A stretch of DNA of 13,748 nt, from NCBI GenBank assembly GCA_963582255.1, contig CAUZRD010000044.1, positions 1-13,748 of the forward strand, written 5' to 3'. The position numbers were made by a program, and so were the translations under genes. The notes under the pieces are model-generated. The model had not been told where the DNA came from and did not search any database. It worked only from the letters and a program-made list of their open reading frames with translations. Source of the stretch: CAUZRD01 sp963582255 (GTDB lineage: Bacteria > Pseudomonadota > Alphaproteobacteria > Rhizobiales > TMED25). Shown piece by piece: positions 6,706 to 12,713 of this stretch; within the stretch, counting starts at the first letter, position 1, and each line of letters opens with the position of its first letter.

Positions 6706-7311
6706 ATGAAAAAATACAAAACACTGACTGCGGTTAGCGCGCCTTTGCCGATGACCAATATTGATACCGACAAGATTATCCCTAAACAGTATCTCAAGAC
6801 TATTAAACGTACCGGTCTTGGTAAGGGGCTATTTTCGGAGCTGCGCTACAATGACGATGGTTCTGACAATCCGGACTTCACTTTGAACAAGCCGGCTTAC
6901 AAGAATGCCGAGATTCTGGTGACTGGCGATAATTTTGGGTGTGGATCAAGCCGAGAGCACGCGCCTTGGGCACTGCTAGATTACGGCATACAAGTGGTAA
7001 TTTCGACTTCATTTGCCGATATTTTCCATGCTAATTGCTTCAAGAATGGCCTGCTGCCCATAGCTCTCCCGAAGGCAGATGTTGACAAGCTGATGAAAAA
7101 TTCTGAGCGTGGCGCAAATGCGACAATCACGGTTGATCTGGAGAAGCAGGAAATTCTCAGCACTGACGGTGAAACGATTCCGTTTAATGTTGATCCATTT
7201 CTCAAACGCTGTCTGCTCGAGGGCCTTGATGATATTGGGCTCACATTGGGAAAGACAGCCGCTATCAACGATTTTGAAGAAAGTACCGGAGAAGTGCGTC
7301 CTTGGATTTAG
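6706..7311 (+). CDS. leuD: 3-isopropylmalate dehydratase small subunit
   Basis: A 201-residue LeuD, the swivel-domain partner of LeuC in isopropylmalate isomerase. Family motifs are NIDTDKIIPKQYL near the N-terminus, GDNFGCGSSREHAPWAL (GCGSSREH at 78-85), FADIFHANCFKNGLLPI in the centre, and the C-terminal EVRPWI. Length is normal. A TTG codon at 6700 opens the frame, but the ATG at 6706 is taken as the start since AAGGAA at 6693-6698 sits seven bases before it. In the usual alphaproteobacterial order leuB follows; here leuB is about 5.4 kb away, behind a molybdenum hydroxylase operon and an enolase-superfamily gene. Confidence 0.98.
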   Translation: MKKYKTLTAVSAPLPMTNIDTDKIIPKQYLKTIKRTGLGKGLFSELRYNDDGSDNPDFTLNKPAYKNAEILVTGDNFGCGSSREHAPWALLDYGIQVVISTSFADIFHANCFKNGLLPIALPKADVDKLMKNSERGANATITVDLEKQEILSTDGETIPFNVDPFLKRCLLEGLDDIGLTLGKTAAINDFEESTGEVRPWI

Positions 7312-7373
7312 AGCGCTGATGGTGCAGAGAAGTTTGCGTAATTATTGTGGTCCGACCATCTTTTAGACCACTG

Positions 7374-7541
7374 ATGCGATTGCGCAATAAAATTGATGAG
7401 GAACTGTGTGATGATTTGGAGGCTGCAATCAGGGCTGAAATCACGTTGGCAACAGGAGCAGTCAATCCGCTGATGAAAGAAATATTGAAGTCACGATCTC
7501 TAAAATTACAGATTAAGCAACTAAAAATTTGGCAATATTGA
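7374..7541 (+). CDS. Doubtful small ORF, possible gene remnant
   Basis: An ORF of 55 codons from ATG at 7374 (the frame opens further upstream at a GTG at 7347, which would give 64). The product is charged and probably helical, with a run such as KIDEELCDDLEAAIRAEI, and ends in a basic segment. I do not recognise it. There is no ribosome-binding site before either start. It may be a decayed gene fragment left at the junction, or chance. The frame on the opposite strand across the same bases (7639-7265) looks even less like a protein. Confidence 0.18.
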   Translation: MRLRNKIDEELCDDLEAAIRAEITLATGAVNPLMKEILKSRSLKLQIKQLKIWQY

Positions 7542-7630
7542 TGAGCGGAATTGCTAATCTTGTATTGCATTTTAGGCTCTTTGAGAGTAATCGCCGACAG
7601 GTAGTTATGGGAAAATTTATTCTTGGTTAT

Positions 7631-7660
7631 ATGACCCACCTCCAGGTTGGATGGTATAAA
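7631..7660 (+). promoter_or_regulatory. Candidate promoter for the molybdenum hydroxylase operon
   Basis: ATGACC (7631-7636, 4 of 6 to -35), an 18-bp spacer and TATAAA (7655-7660, 5 of 6 to -10) lie 60 to 90 bp before the first gene of the operon. The spacer holds an imperfect inverted repeat, ACCT-CC-AGGT (7638-7647), which could be part of an operator. Transcription would start near 7667, giving a leader of about 54 bases. Confidence 0.4.
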
Positions 7661-7720
7661 TTAGAAAATTAAACAATCATTTAGTATTGGTAAATGTTCC
7701 AAAAAGGGGAGGCTGCCTTG

Positions 7721-8581
7721 ATGCGGTATGAAGCTCCATCGACACTCGACGCGGCTATGGCGCTTCTGGCTGAAGAAGCTGGTAGTGCTCGTATACTCGC
7801 GGGAGGCACAGATCTTCTGGTTCAGATGCATAGTGGTACAGCGGCTCCGGACCTAATTGTTGATATTAAGAAAATTGACGAAATGTGTTCGATCGTTCTG
7901 GAAAACGGCCGCTATCGAGTTGGTGCGGCGGTAACCGGTATGGAAATCATGGAGCATGATGACTTCAACGCTGCCTGGCCGGGGGTTGTTGATGGGGTGC
8001 AGCTGATCGGATCGATACAGGTGCGCGGCCGGGCAACCGTTGGCGGTAATCTTTGCAATGCGTCACCAGCGGCTGACTCTGTTCCAGCAATTGTGTCAGC
8101 TGGAGCAGTCGCGTCGATTATGGGTCCTGGTGGACGTCGTGATGTACCGGTTGAAGACATTGGTATCGGCCCGGGGCGCACATCGATTGAAAAGGGTGAA
8201 ATTGTTGTCTCGTTACTATTCCCGGAAAAGGCAGCTAGCTCATCTGGTGCGTATTTGCGATTTACCCCACGAACAGAAATGGATATTGCTGTTGTCGGTG
8301 CGGGCGTTCATTTAACCCTCGATGCTGGAGGCACCTGCACAGAAGCTAAGCTGTCCCTGGGTGCTGTTGCCGCGCGGATTTTGGTGGTGGAAGAGGGAGC
8401 TAAAGCGCTCATTGGCTCTAAGGTTGATGATGCGACGTTGGAAGCTCTTGCTGCCGCGGCAAGTGCGGCTTGCAGCCCGATTGATGACAAACGTGGGACC
8501 AAGGAATTCAGGATTGATGTTGCCGGTGTGCTCGCGCGCCGGGCTGCAGGCATTGCTGTTGAAAGAGCGAGGAAAAGCTGA
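7721..8581 (+). CDS. Molybdenum hydroxylase FAD-binding subunit (CoxM/XdhB-like)
   Basis: A 286-residue FAD subunit of a three-subunit xanthine oxidase-family hydroxylase; it passes electrons from the 2Fe-2S subunit to an external acceptor. The two FAD-pyrophosphate motifs are AGGTDLL (27-33) and TVGGN within RGRATVGGNLCNASPAAD (103-119). The C-terminal CO-dehydrogenase flavoprotein domain follows to about residue 285. Length fits the family (about 280 to 295). An ATG at 7694 opens the frame, but the ATG at 7721 is preferred: GGGGAGG (7706-7712) lies eight bases before it, and the family begins with a short MRYEAPSTL-type strand. The stop codon shares one base with the start of the next gene (TGATG), showing translational coupling. 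No maturation factor (XdhC/CoxF, molybdopterin-cytosine transferase) is seen nearby. Confidence 0.95.
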   Translation: MRYEAPSTLDAAMALLAEEAGSARILAGGTDLLVQMHSGTAAPDLIVDIKKIDEMCSIVLENGRYRVGAAVTGMEIMEHDDFNAAWPGVVDGVQLIGSIQVRGRATVGGNLCNASPAADSVPAIVSAGAVASIMGPGGRRDVPVEDIGIGPGRTSIEKGEIVVSLLFPEKAASSSGAYLRFTPRTEMDIAVVGAGVHLTLDAGGTCTEAKLSLGAVAARILVVEEGAKALIGSKVDDATLEALAAAASAACSPIDDKRGTKEFRIDVAGVLARRAAGIAVERARKS

Positions 8582-9057
8582 TGGCAAGACAACATGTAAC
8601 GATGACCGTAAATGGCGATGAGGCCGATTTTCTATGTGAGACCGACCAGACGTTGCTTTCGGCGCTGCGTGATGAGCTTCAGCTAACGGGAACCAAGGAA
8701 GGCTGCGGTACGGGCGACTGTGGTGCGTGCTCGGTCATGCTCGATGGCCGGCTTGTGTGCTCATGTCTGACGCTTGCAGTTGAGGTCGAGGGCAAAGAGG
8801 TTGAGACTATTGAAGGTATGGCCCAGGGTGAAAACCTACATCCCCTGCAAACCAAGTTTCTTGAACATGCGGCACTGCAATGCGGGATCTGCACACCGGG
8901 ATTTCTGATCGCTGCGCGTGCTCTTCTTGAGAAAAGTCCCGATCCTACCGAAAGCGAAGTACGCTATTGGCTGGCCGGGAATCTTTGCCGTTGCACCGGA
9001 TATCACAAGATTGTTGAAGCTGTGCTCGATGCGGCAGCGGAGATGAGGGGGCATTAG
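8581..9057 (+). CDS. Molybdenum hydroxylase [2Fe-2S] subunit (CoxS/XdhC-type small subunit)
   Basis: A 158-residue iron-sulfur subunit with two [2Fe-2S] clusters. The plant-ferredoxin-type N-terminal domain binds cluster II through Cys42, Cys47, Cys50 and Cys62 (CGTGDCGAC, then the CSCLTL segment; Cys60 is an extra cysteine). The helical C-terminal domain binds cluster I through Cys101, Cys104, Cys136 and Cys138 (CGICTPGF and NLCRCTGY). It links the molybdenum centre to FAD. Length is typical (150 to 170). There is no Tat signal at the N-terminus, so the enzyme should be cytoplasmic. It overlaps the FAD-subunit gene by one base and is followed after three bases by the large-subunit gene, so the three subunits are coupled. 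The order FAD, Fe-S, Mo subunit is that of coxMSL. Confidence 0.97.
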   Translation: MARQHVTMTVNGDEADFLCETDQTLLSALRDELQLTGTKEGCGTGDCGACSVMLDGRLVCSCLTLAVEVEGKEVETIEGMAQGENLHPLQTKFLEHAALQCGICTPGFLIAARALLEKSPDPTESEVRYWLAGNLCRCTGYHKIVEAVLDAAAEMRGH

Positions 9058-9060
9058 CTG

Positions 9061-11349
9061 ATGTCTGTCTCATTAAGTTATGAAGATAAGGCTTTGAATG
9101 TCATAGGCACACGGCCTATCCGGCCCGATGGTGTCGACCGAGTGACCGGTCGGGCGCGTTTTGGGGCGGACATTAACTTGCCAGGGCAGATTTATGGTCG
9201 CGTGTTGCGAAGCCCTCATGCCCATGCTCACATTAAATCGATTGATATATCAAAAGCCGCAGCCTTGCCCGGGGTAAAGGCTATCGTCACAAGCGATGAT
9301 TTCGATGAGATGCCCACCGAATATATTGCTGTCGGCGAGATGATTGTAAATTTTCGTGATCTGACCCGCAATGTTATTGCACGTGAAAAGGTTCTCTATG
9401 ATGGCCATCCGGTTGTCGCCGTCGCGGCGACTAGTGATGCTATTGCGCGCCGGGCCGTAAAACTTATCGATGTCGAGTATGAAATTTTACCCCATGTAAT
9501 CGATGTGGTTAAGGCGATGGCGCCGGATGCACCGCTACTGCATGAGGATCAGTTTACACAAGGTGTTGAGCCAACACCAGAAAAACCTAGCAATATTGCC
9601 AAACGGATGATGTTTGAAATTGGCAATTTGGATGCAGGTTTTGCTAAGGCGGATCATGTGGTTGAGCGCGTATACACCACAAAACCAGTGCATCAGGGCT
9701 ATATCGAACCGCACTCTTCGATTGCTAGTTATAGCGAGGACGGAACCGTTGAACTGTGGACTGCTACCCAGGGACATTTCGTGATCCGGGCACAGTGTGC
9801 CCGGCTTCTCAATATGGAAATCTCAAAAATTAAGGTGATAGCCACTGAATTGGGTGGTGGTTTTGGTGGCAAGAACAATGTCTATCTTGAGCCCTTAGTC
9901 ATAGTACTTTCGAAAAAGTGCAACAGGCCGGTCAAGATGACGATGTCGAGGGAGGAAGAGTTTCGGGCTACGGGTCCTGGGGCCGGTGGACGCATTCTGG
10001 TCAAGATTGGGTGTACCAAGGATGGTAAGATCACTGCTGCTGATTTTCAGATAGATCTTCAGGCTGGAGCATATGCCGGCGCTCCGTTGCCACAGGCAAC
10101 CATGTCGGCATTCACTAGATATGATATAGAGAATGTACGTGTTGTTGGTCACGATGTGACAGTTAATCGTCCCAAGGTTGCGGCTTACCGTGCTCCAGGC
10201 GCACCGAATGCGGCGTTTGGTGTTGAGGGCGCAATAGACGAGCTTGCGCGTGCAATCAGTCTAGATCCTGTCGACTTCCGGTTGAAAAATGCCGCAAAGG
10301 AAGGCTCAAAAACCTATTATGGGGTGACGTTCGGGCCGATTGGATTTGTTAAAACTTTGGAGCGCGTTAAAGCTCATCCGCATTATAGCGCACCACTTGG
10401 CCCGAATCAGGGACGCGGTGTTGGAACAGGTTTCTGGTTTAATATCGGATTTGATACGACAACATCACTCAATGTGAATGAAGATGGCACCATTACACTG
10501 ACCATCGGCACGGTTGAGGTTGCTGGTGGTGGACGTGCGTCTTTGGCGATGATGGTAGCGGAAGAATTCGGAGTTGATGCGGGCAAGGTGCATGTTTCAA
10601 CCGGTGATACTTCGCAGCTTGGGTTTAACTTCGTAACCGCAGGTAGCCGCGGCACATTTGCTGGCGGCATAGTCGCGGTGATGGCTTCACGCCAGGCGAT
10701 TGAAACATTGAAAGAACGAGCGGCGATGACCTGGGATGTTGCGGCTGACGAGGTTGTCTGGGAAGATGGGCATGCGCGACCCGCCAGCGCTAATGTGGGT
10801 GACTTTGAGCCTTTGTCGATCGGCGATATTGCCAAGGTATCAAATAAGACAGGCGGTCCGATATCAGGCCATGCTGAATTAAATGTGCAAGGAGCTGGTC
10901 CGGGCTTTGGCGCCCAGATTGTTGATGTCGAAGTCGATCGGGAAACGGGACGTGTGCAGGTGATCCGGCACACTGTTATTCAGGATGCAGGCAAGGCGAT
11001 CCACCCGGCTTATGTCGAGGGGCAGTTCCAGGGTGGTGCCGTGCAAGGTATTGGCTGGGCGCTCAATGAGGAATATATTTACGGTGAGGATGGTCGTCTG
11101 CAAAACCCTGGTTTTCTCGATTACCGCGTGCCTGTTGCCTCTGATGTTCCTCACATTGATACCGAGATTGTTGAGGTGCCAAATCCTAACCATCCATACG
11201 GCGTGCGCGGGGTAGGAGAGGTTCCTATTGTGCCGCCGACGCCGGCGATCGCCAATGCTATTCATGATGCGATAGGTGTGCGCTTTTACGACCTACCGAT
11301 GTCGCCGCCCAAAGTCTTGAAGGCGATGAAAGACAATGGCACGGCTTGA
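9061..11349 (+). CDS. Molybdenum hydroxylase molybdopterin-binding large subunit (not CO dehydrogenase)
   Basis: A 762-residue catalytic subunit of a xanthine oxidase-family enzyme that hydroxylates a carbon using water. Residues about 17-130 form the a/b hammerhead domain (RPDGVDRVTGRARFGADI). The molybdopterin-binding domains follow, with TATQG (Gln237, equivalent to the cofactor-contacting Gln of xanthine dehydrogenase), GGGFGGK (265-271), YRAPGAP (376-382) and the catalytic Glu720 in GVRGVGEVPIVPP. True CO dehydrogenase (CoxL form I) has a Cys-containing AYRCSFR loop; here the loop is AAYRAPG, so CO oxidation is unlikely. A further motif, VEVAGGGRASLAMM, replaces the more common GQG-type segment; I recall similar variants in uncharacterised members. 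Likely substrates are N-heterocycles, aldehydes or aryl-CoAs; which one cannot be told. The ATG at 9061 follows GAGG within the preceding gene. An enolase-superfamily gene follows after 171 bp. Confidence 0.95.
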   Translation: MSVSLSYEDKALNVIGTRPIRPDGVDRVTGRARFGADINLPGQIYGRVLRSPHAHAHIKSIDISKAAALPGVKAIVTSDDFDEMPTEYIAVGEMIVNFRDLTRNVIAREKVLYDGHPVVAVAATSDAIARRAVKLIDVEYEILPHVIDVVKAMAPDAPLLHEDQFTQGVEPTPEKPSNIAKRMMFEIGNLDAGFAKADHVVERVYTTKPVHQGYIEPHSSIASYSEDGTVELWTATQGHFVIRAQCARLLNMEISKIKVIATELGGGFGGKNNVYLEPLVIVLSKKCNRPVKMTMSREEEFRATGPGAGGRILVKIGCTKDGKITAADFQIDLQAGAYAGAPLPQATMSAFTRYDIENVRVVGHDVTVNRPKVAAYRAPGAPNAAFGVEGAIDELARAISLDPVDFRLKNAAKEGSKTYYGVTFGPIGFVKTLERVKAHPHYSAPLGPNQGRGVGTGFWFNIGFDTTTSLNVNEDGTITLTIGTVEVAGGGRASLAMMVAEEFGVDAGKVHVSTGDTSQLGFNFVTAGSRGTFAGGIVAVMASRQAIETLKERAAMTWDVAADEVVWEDGHARPASANVGDFEPLSIGDIAKVSNKTGGPISGHAELNVQGAGPGFGAQIVDVEVDRETGRVQVIRHTVIQDAGKAIHPAYVEGQFQGGAVQGIGWALNEEYIYGEDGRLQNPGFLDYRVPVASDVPHIDTEIVEVPNPNHPYGVRGVGEVPIVPPTPAIANAIHDAIGVRFYDLPMSPPKVLKAMKDNGTA

Positions 11350-11352
11350 GTA

Positions 11353-11370
11353 AGAGCTCATGTTGGCTCT
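11353..11370 (+). terminator. Small hairpin just after the large-subunit gene
   Basis: AGAGC (11353-11357) pairs with GCTCT (11366-11370) around an eight-base loop, three bases after the stop codon. There is no T-run after it, so it is not a standard intrinsic terminator. It may only mark or protect the mRNA end. Confidence 0.22.
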
Positions 11371-11441
11371 GCGAGACTGCTTTGCGGGGCCGCTGTTTAT
11401 CGTTGAATATTATATGTAATGAAGGTGTGATTTTTAGTGCG

Positions 11442-11481
11442 CAAGTGGGCAAGGCATTGTGTGCCGAATCGCCCAGCCTTG
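11442..11481 (+). other. Nested 40-base hairpin in the leader of the enolase-superfamily gene
   Basis: Three stacked helices can form: CAAG (11442-11445) with CTTG (11478-11481), TGGGC (11446-11450) with GCCCA (11471-11475), and GGCA (11453-11456) with TGCC (11462-11465) closing a TTGTG loop. All pairs are Watson-Crick; a two-base bulge and an AA/GAATC internal loop separate the helices. It ends 39 bases before the ATG at 11521 and has no T-run after it, so a cis-acting leader structure or a dyad operator is more likely than a terminator. Confidence 0.35.
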
Positions 11482-11520
11482 TATCATTTAGCCTAGATTA
11501 TTTCGTTCGGAGGGGATTTG

Positions 11521-12597
11521 ATGAAGATCACAAAGGTCACTAGCTCAATTTTGCATGTTCCCAACGATCCTCCGGTCTCGGCCTATTATCCTTCTAATAC
11601 CTATGTTCTGGCAGATATTGAGACCGATCAGGGGTTAACCGGTGTTGGCTATACAATGTTGGTTGGTGGCTTTGGGGCACGATCAGTCAAGGCTTATCTC
11701 GATGAAAGCCTAGTCCCACTTCTTAGCGGGGAAAATCCTCTTGAGATCGACCGTCTGTATGAGAAGATGTATGAGAATGATCGCGGCATCCGCAAGAAAG
11801 GTGTGCCGATGTATGCGATCAGTGCAATGGATATTGGTCTGTGGGATATTCTGGCGCAGTCAATGAATTCCCCGGTCTGGCAAGTGCTTGGAGGCACGAA
11901 TGCACCAATCAAGGCGTATGGTAGTGGTGGGTTTTTACCCTACACTATCGATCAGCTGATTGAGGAAGCGCAGGGGTTCCGTGCCAAAGGTTGCGGATAT
12001 TACAAGTTTAAAATCGGCCGTGAAGATTTGATGGAAAATGTTGAGCGAGTACATACATTATGTGACGTACTTAGCGGTATGCGCATTATGGTTGACGCCA
12101 ATCAGCGATGGGATGTCGCAACCAATATCAGGATAGGTAATGCGTTGGCTGACTGTGACCTATATTGGTATGAGGAGCCGGTTCTGGCGGATAACATAGA
12201 CCAATGCGCTGAGGTTGCTCGTGCTATATCGACGCCGGTTGCAACGGGAGAGAATGAATATACTCGCTATGGATTTCGTGATTTGATTGAGGCAGGTGCC
12301 GCGCAATTTCTTAATCCAGATATTCATCGCTGCGGGGGATTTAGCGAGATGATGAAAATTTCCCATCTTGCCAGTGCTTATGATCTAAAAATCGCACCAC
12401 ACTTGGCGACGGAGCTTTCACTCCATGTAATGGCGGCAATTCCCAATGCGGATATGGTTGAATTTCTGGCCGGCATGCCGGCGGATTTGCTTGAGGATCC
12501 CCCAGCGCTTGTCAACGGCACCATTGCTTTGTCAACCAAACCCGGTCATGGCGTGCGGTTCACTGCTGAGGCACTGAAGCGTTACAGTGTTGAGTAG
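11521..12597 (+). CDS. Enolase-superfamily enzyme, mandelate racemase subgroup
   Basis: A 358-residue enolase-superfamily protein: N-terminal capping domain (about 1-120), then a beta-barrel with the catalytic residues. Lys162 and Lys164 form the KxK motif (YKFKIG). Mg2+ ligands are Asp192 (VDANQRW), Glu218 (YWYEEP) and Glu244 (TGENEY), each 26 residues apart. The Asp267-His294 dyad (NPDIHRCGG; APHLATE) is 27 apart, and Glu314 lies 20 after the His. These distances equal those of mandelate racemase (D195, E221, E247, D270, H297, E317). So it should abstract a proton next to a carboxylate, as racemase or acid (sugar) dehydratase; the substrate is unknown. The TTG at 11518 opens the frame, but the ATG at 11521 has GGAGGGG at 11509-11515 and is chosen. 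It follows the molybdenum hydroxylase genes on the same strand and precedes leuB. It may be co-transcribed with the hydroxylase or have its own promoter in the 171-bp gap, where a -10-like TATTAT (11408-11413) has no clear -35. Confidence 0.94.
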   Translation: MKITKVTSSILHVPNDPPVSAYYPSNTYVLADIETDQGLTGVGYTMLVGGFGARSVKAYLDESLVPLLSGENPLEIDRLYEKMYENDRGIRKKGVPMYAISAMDIGLWDILAQSMNSPVWQVLGGTNAPIKAYGSGGFLPYTIDQLIEEAQGFRAKGCGYYKFKIGREDLMENVERVHTLCDVLSGMRIMVDANQRWDVATNIRIGNALADCDLYWYEEPVLADNIDQCAEVARAISTPVATGENEYTRYGFRDLIEAGAAQFLNPDIHRCGGFSEMMKISHLASAYDLKIAPHLATELSLHVMAAIPNADMVEFLAGMPADLLEDPPALVNGTIALSTKPGHGVRFTAEALKRYSVE

Positions 12598-12611
12598 GTA
12601 AAGGGTTGCTC

Positions 12612-12626
12612 TGCCGTATTGCGGCA
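12612..12626 (+). other. Short perfect hairpin between the enolase-superfamily gene and leuB
   Basis: TGCCG (12612-12616) pairs perfectly with CGGCA (12622-12626) around TATTG, 14 bases after the stop of the preceding gene. AAAAG follows instead of a T-run, so it is a poor terminator on the plus strand. A -10-like CATAAT lies at 12652-12657 without a matching -35; leuB may start there or be read from upstream. Confidence 0.25.
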
Positions 12627-12713
12627 AAAGATCCTGCGCGCTAAACCAATACATAATAGTCTTATGAGAATGGGCCGGTTACTTAGCTACGGTACTAGAA
12701 GGAGATATTAAAA

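Larger units (their letters stand above)
7312..7720. other. 409-bp gap between leuD and the molybdenum hydroxylase operon
   Basis: No clear gene is seen. Visible elements are GTGGTC (7347-7352) able to pair with GACCAC (7366-7371), with an extra GACCA copy at 7354-7358 as alternative partner and no T-run after it; a 10-bp palindrome ATTGCGCAAT at 7379-7388; a doubtful small ORF; and, at the right end, a promoter candidate. The right half is clearly AT-rich. The gap is the left junction of the block that separates leuCD from leuB. Confidence 0.5.

Noticed and set aside
7347..7371. Intrinsic terminator after leuD
   Set aside because: GTGGTC/GACCAC makes only a 6-bp stem with a 13-base loop and has no T-run behind it.
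7265..7639. 124-residue minus-strand frame between leuD and the hydroxylase operon
   Set aside because: It overlaps the end of leuD antisense, has low-complexity Ser runs, and shows no ribosome-binding site or family motif.
10407..10973. 188-residue minus-strand frame opposite the molybdopterin subunit
   Set aside because: It is Ser/Thr/Pro-rich as expected for the antisense of a GC-biased gene, without any motif or start signal.
9061..11349. Carbon monoxide dehydrogenase (coxL)
   Set aside because: The Cys-containing AYRCSFR active-site loop is absent and replaced by AAYRAPG; only the general family call is supported.
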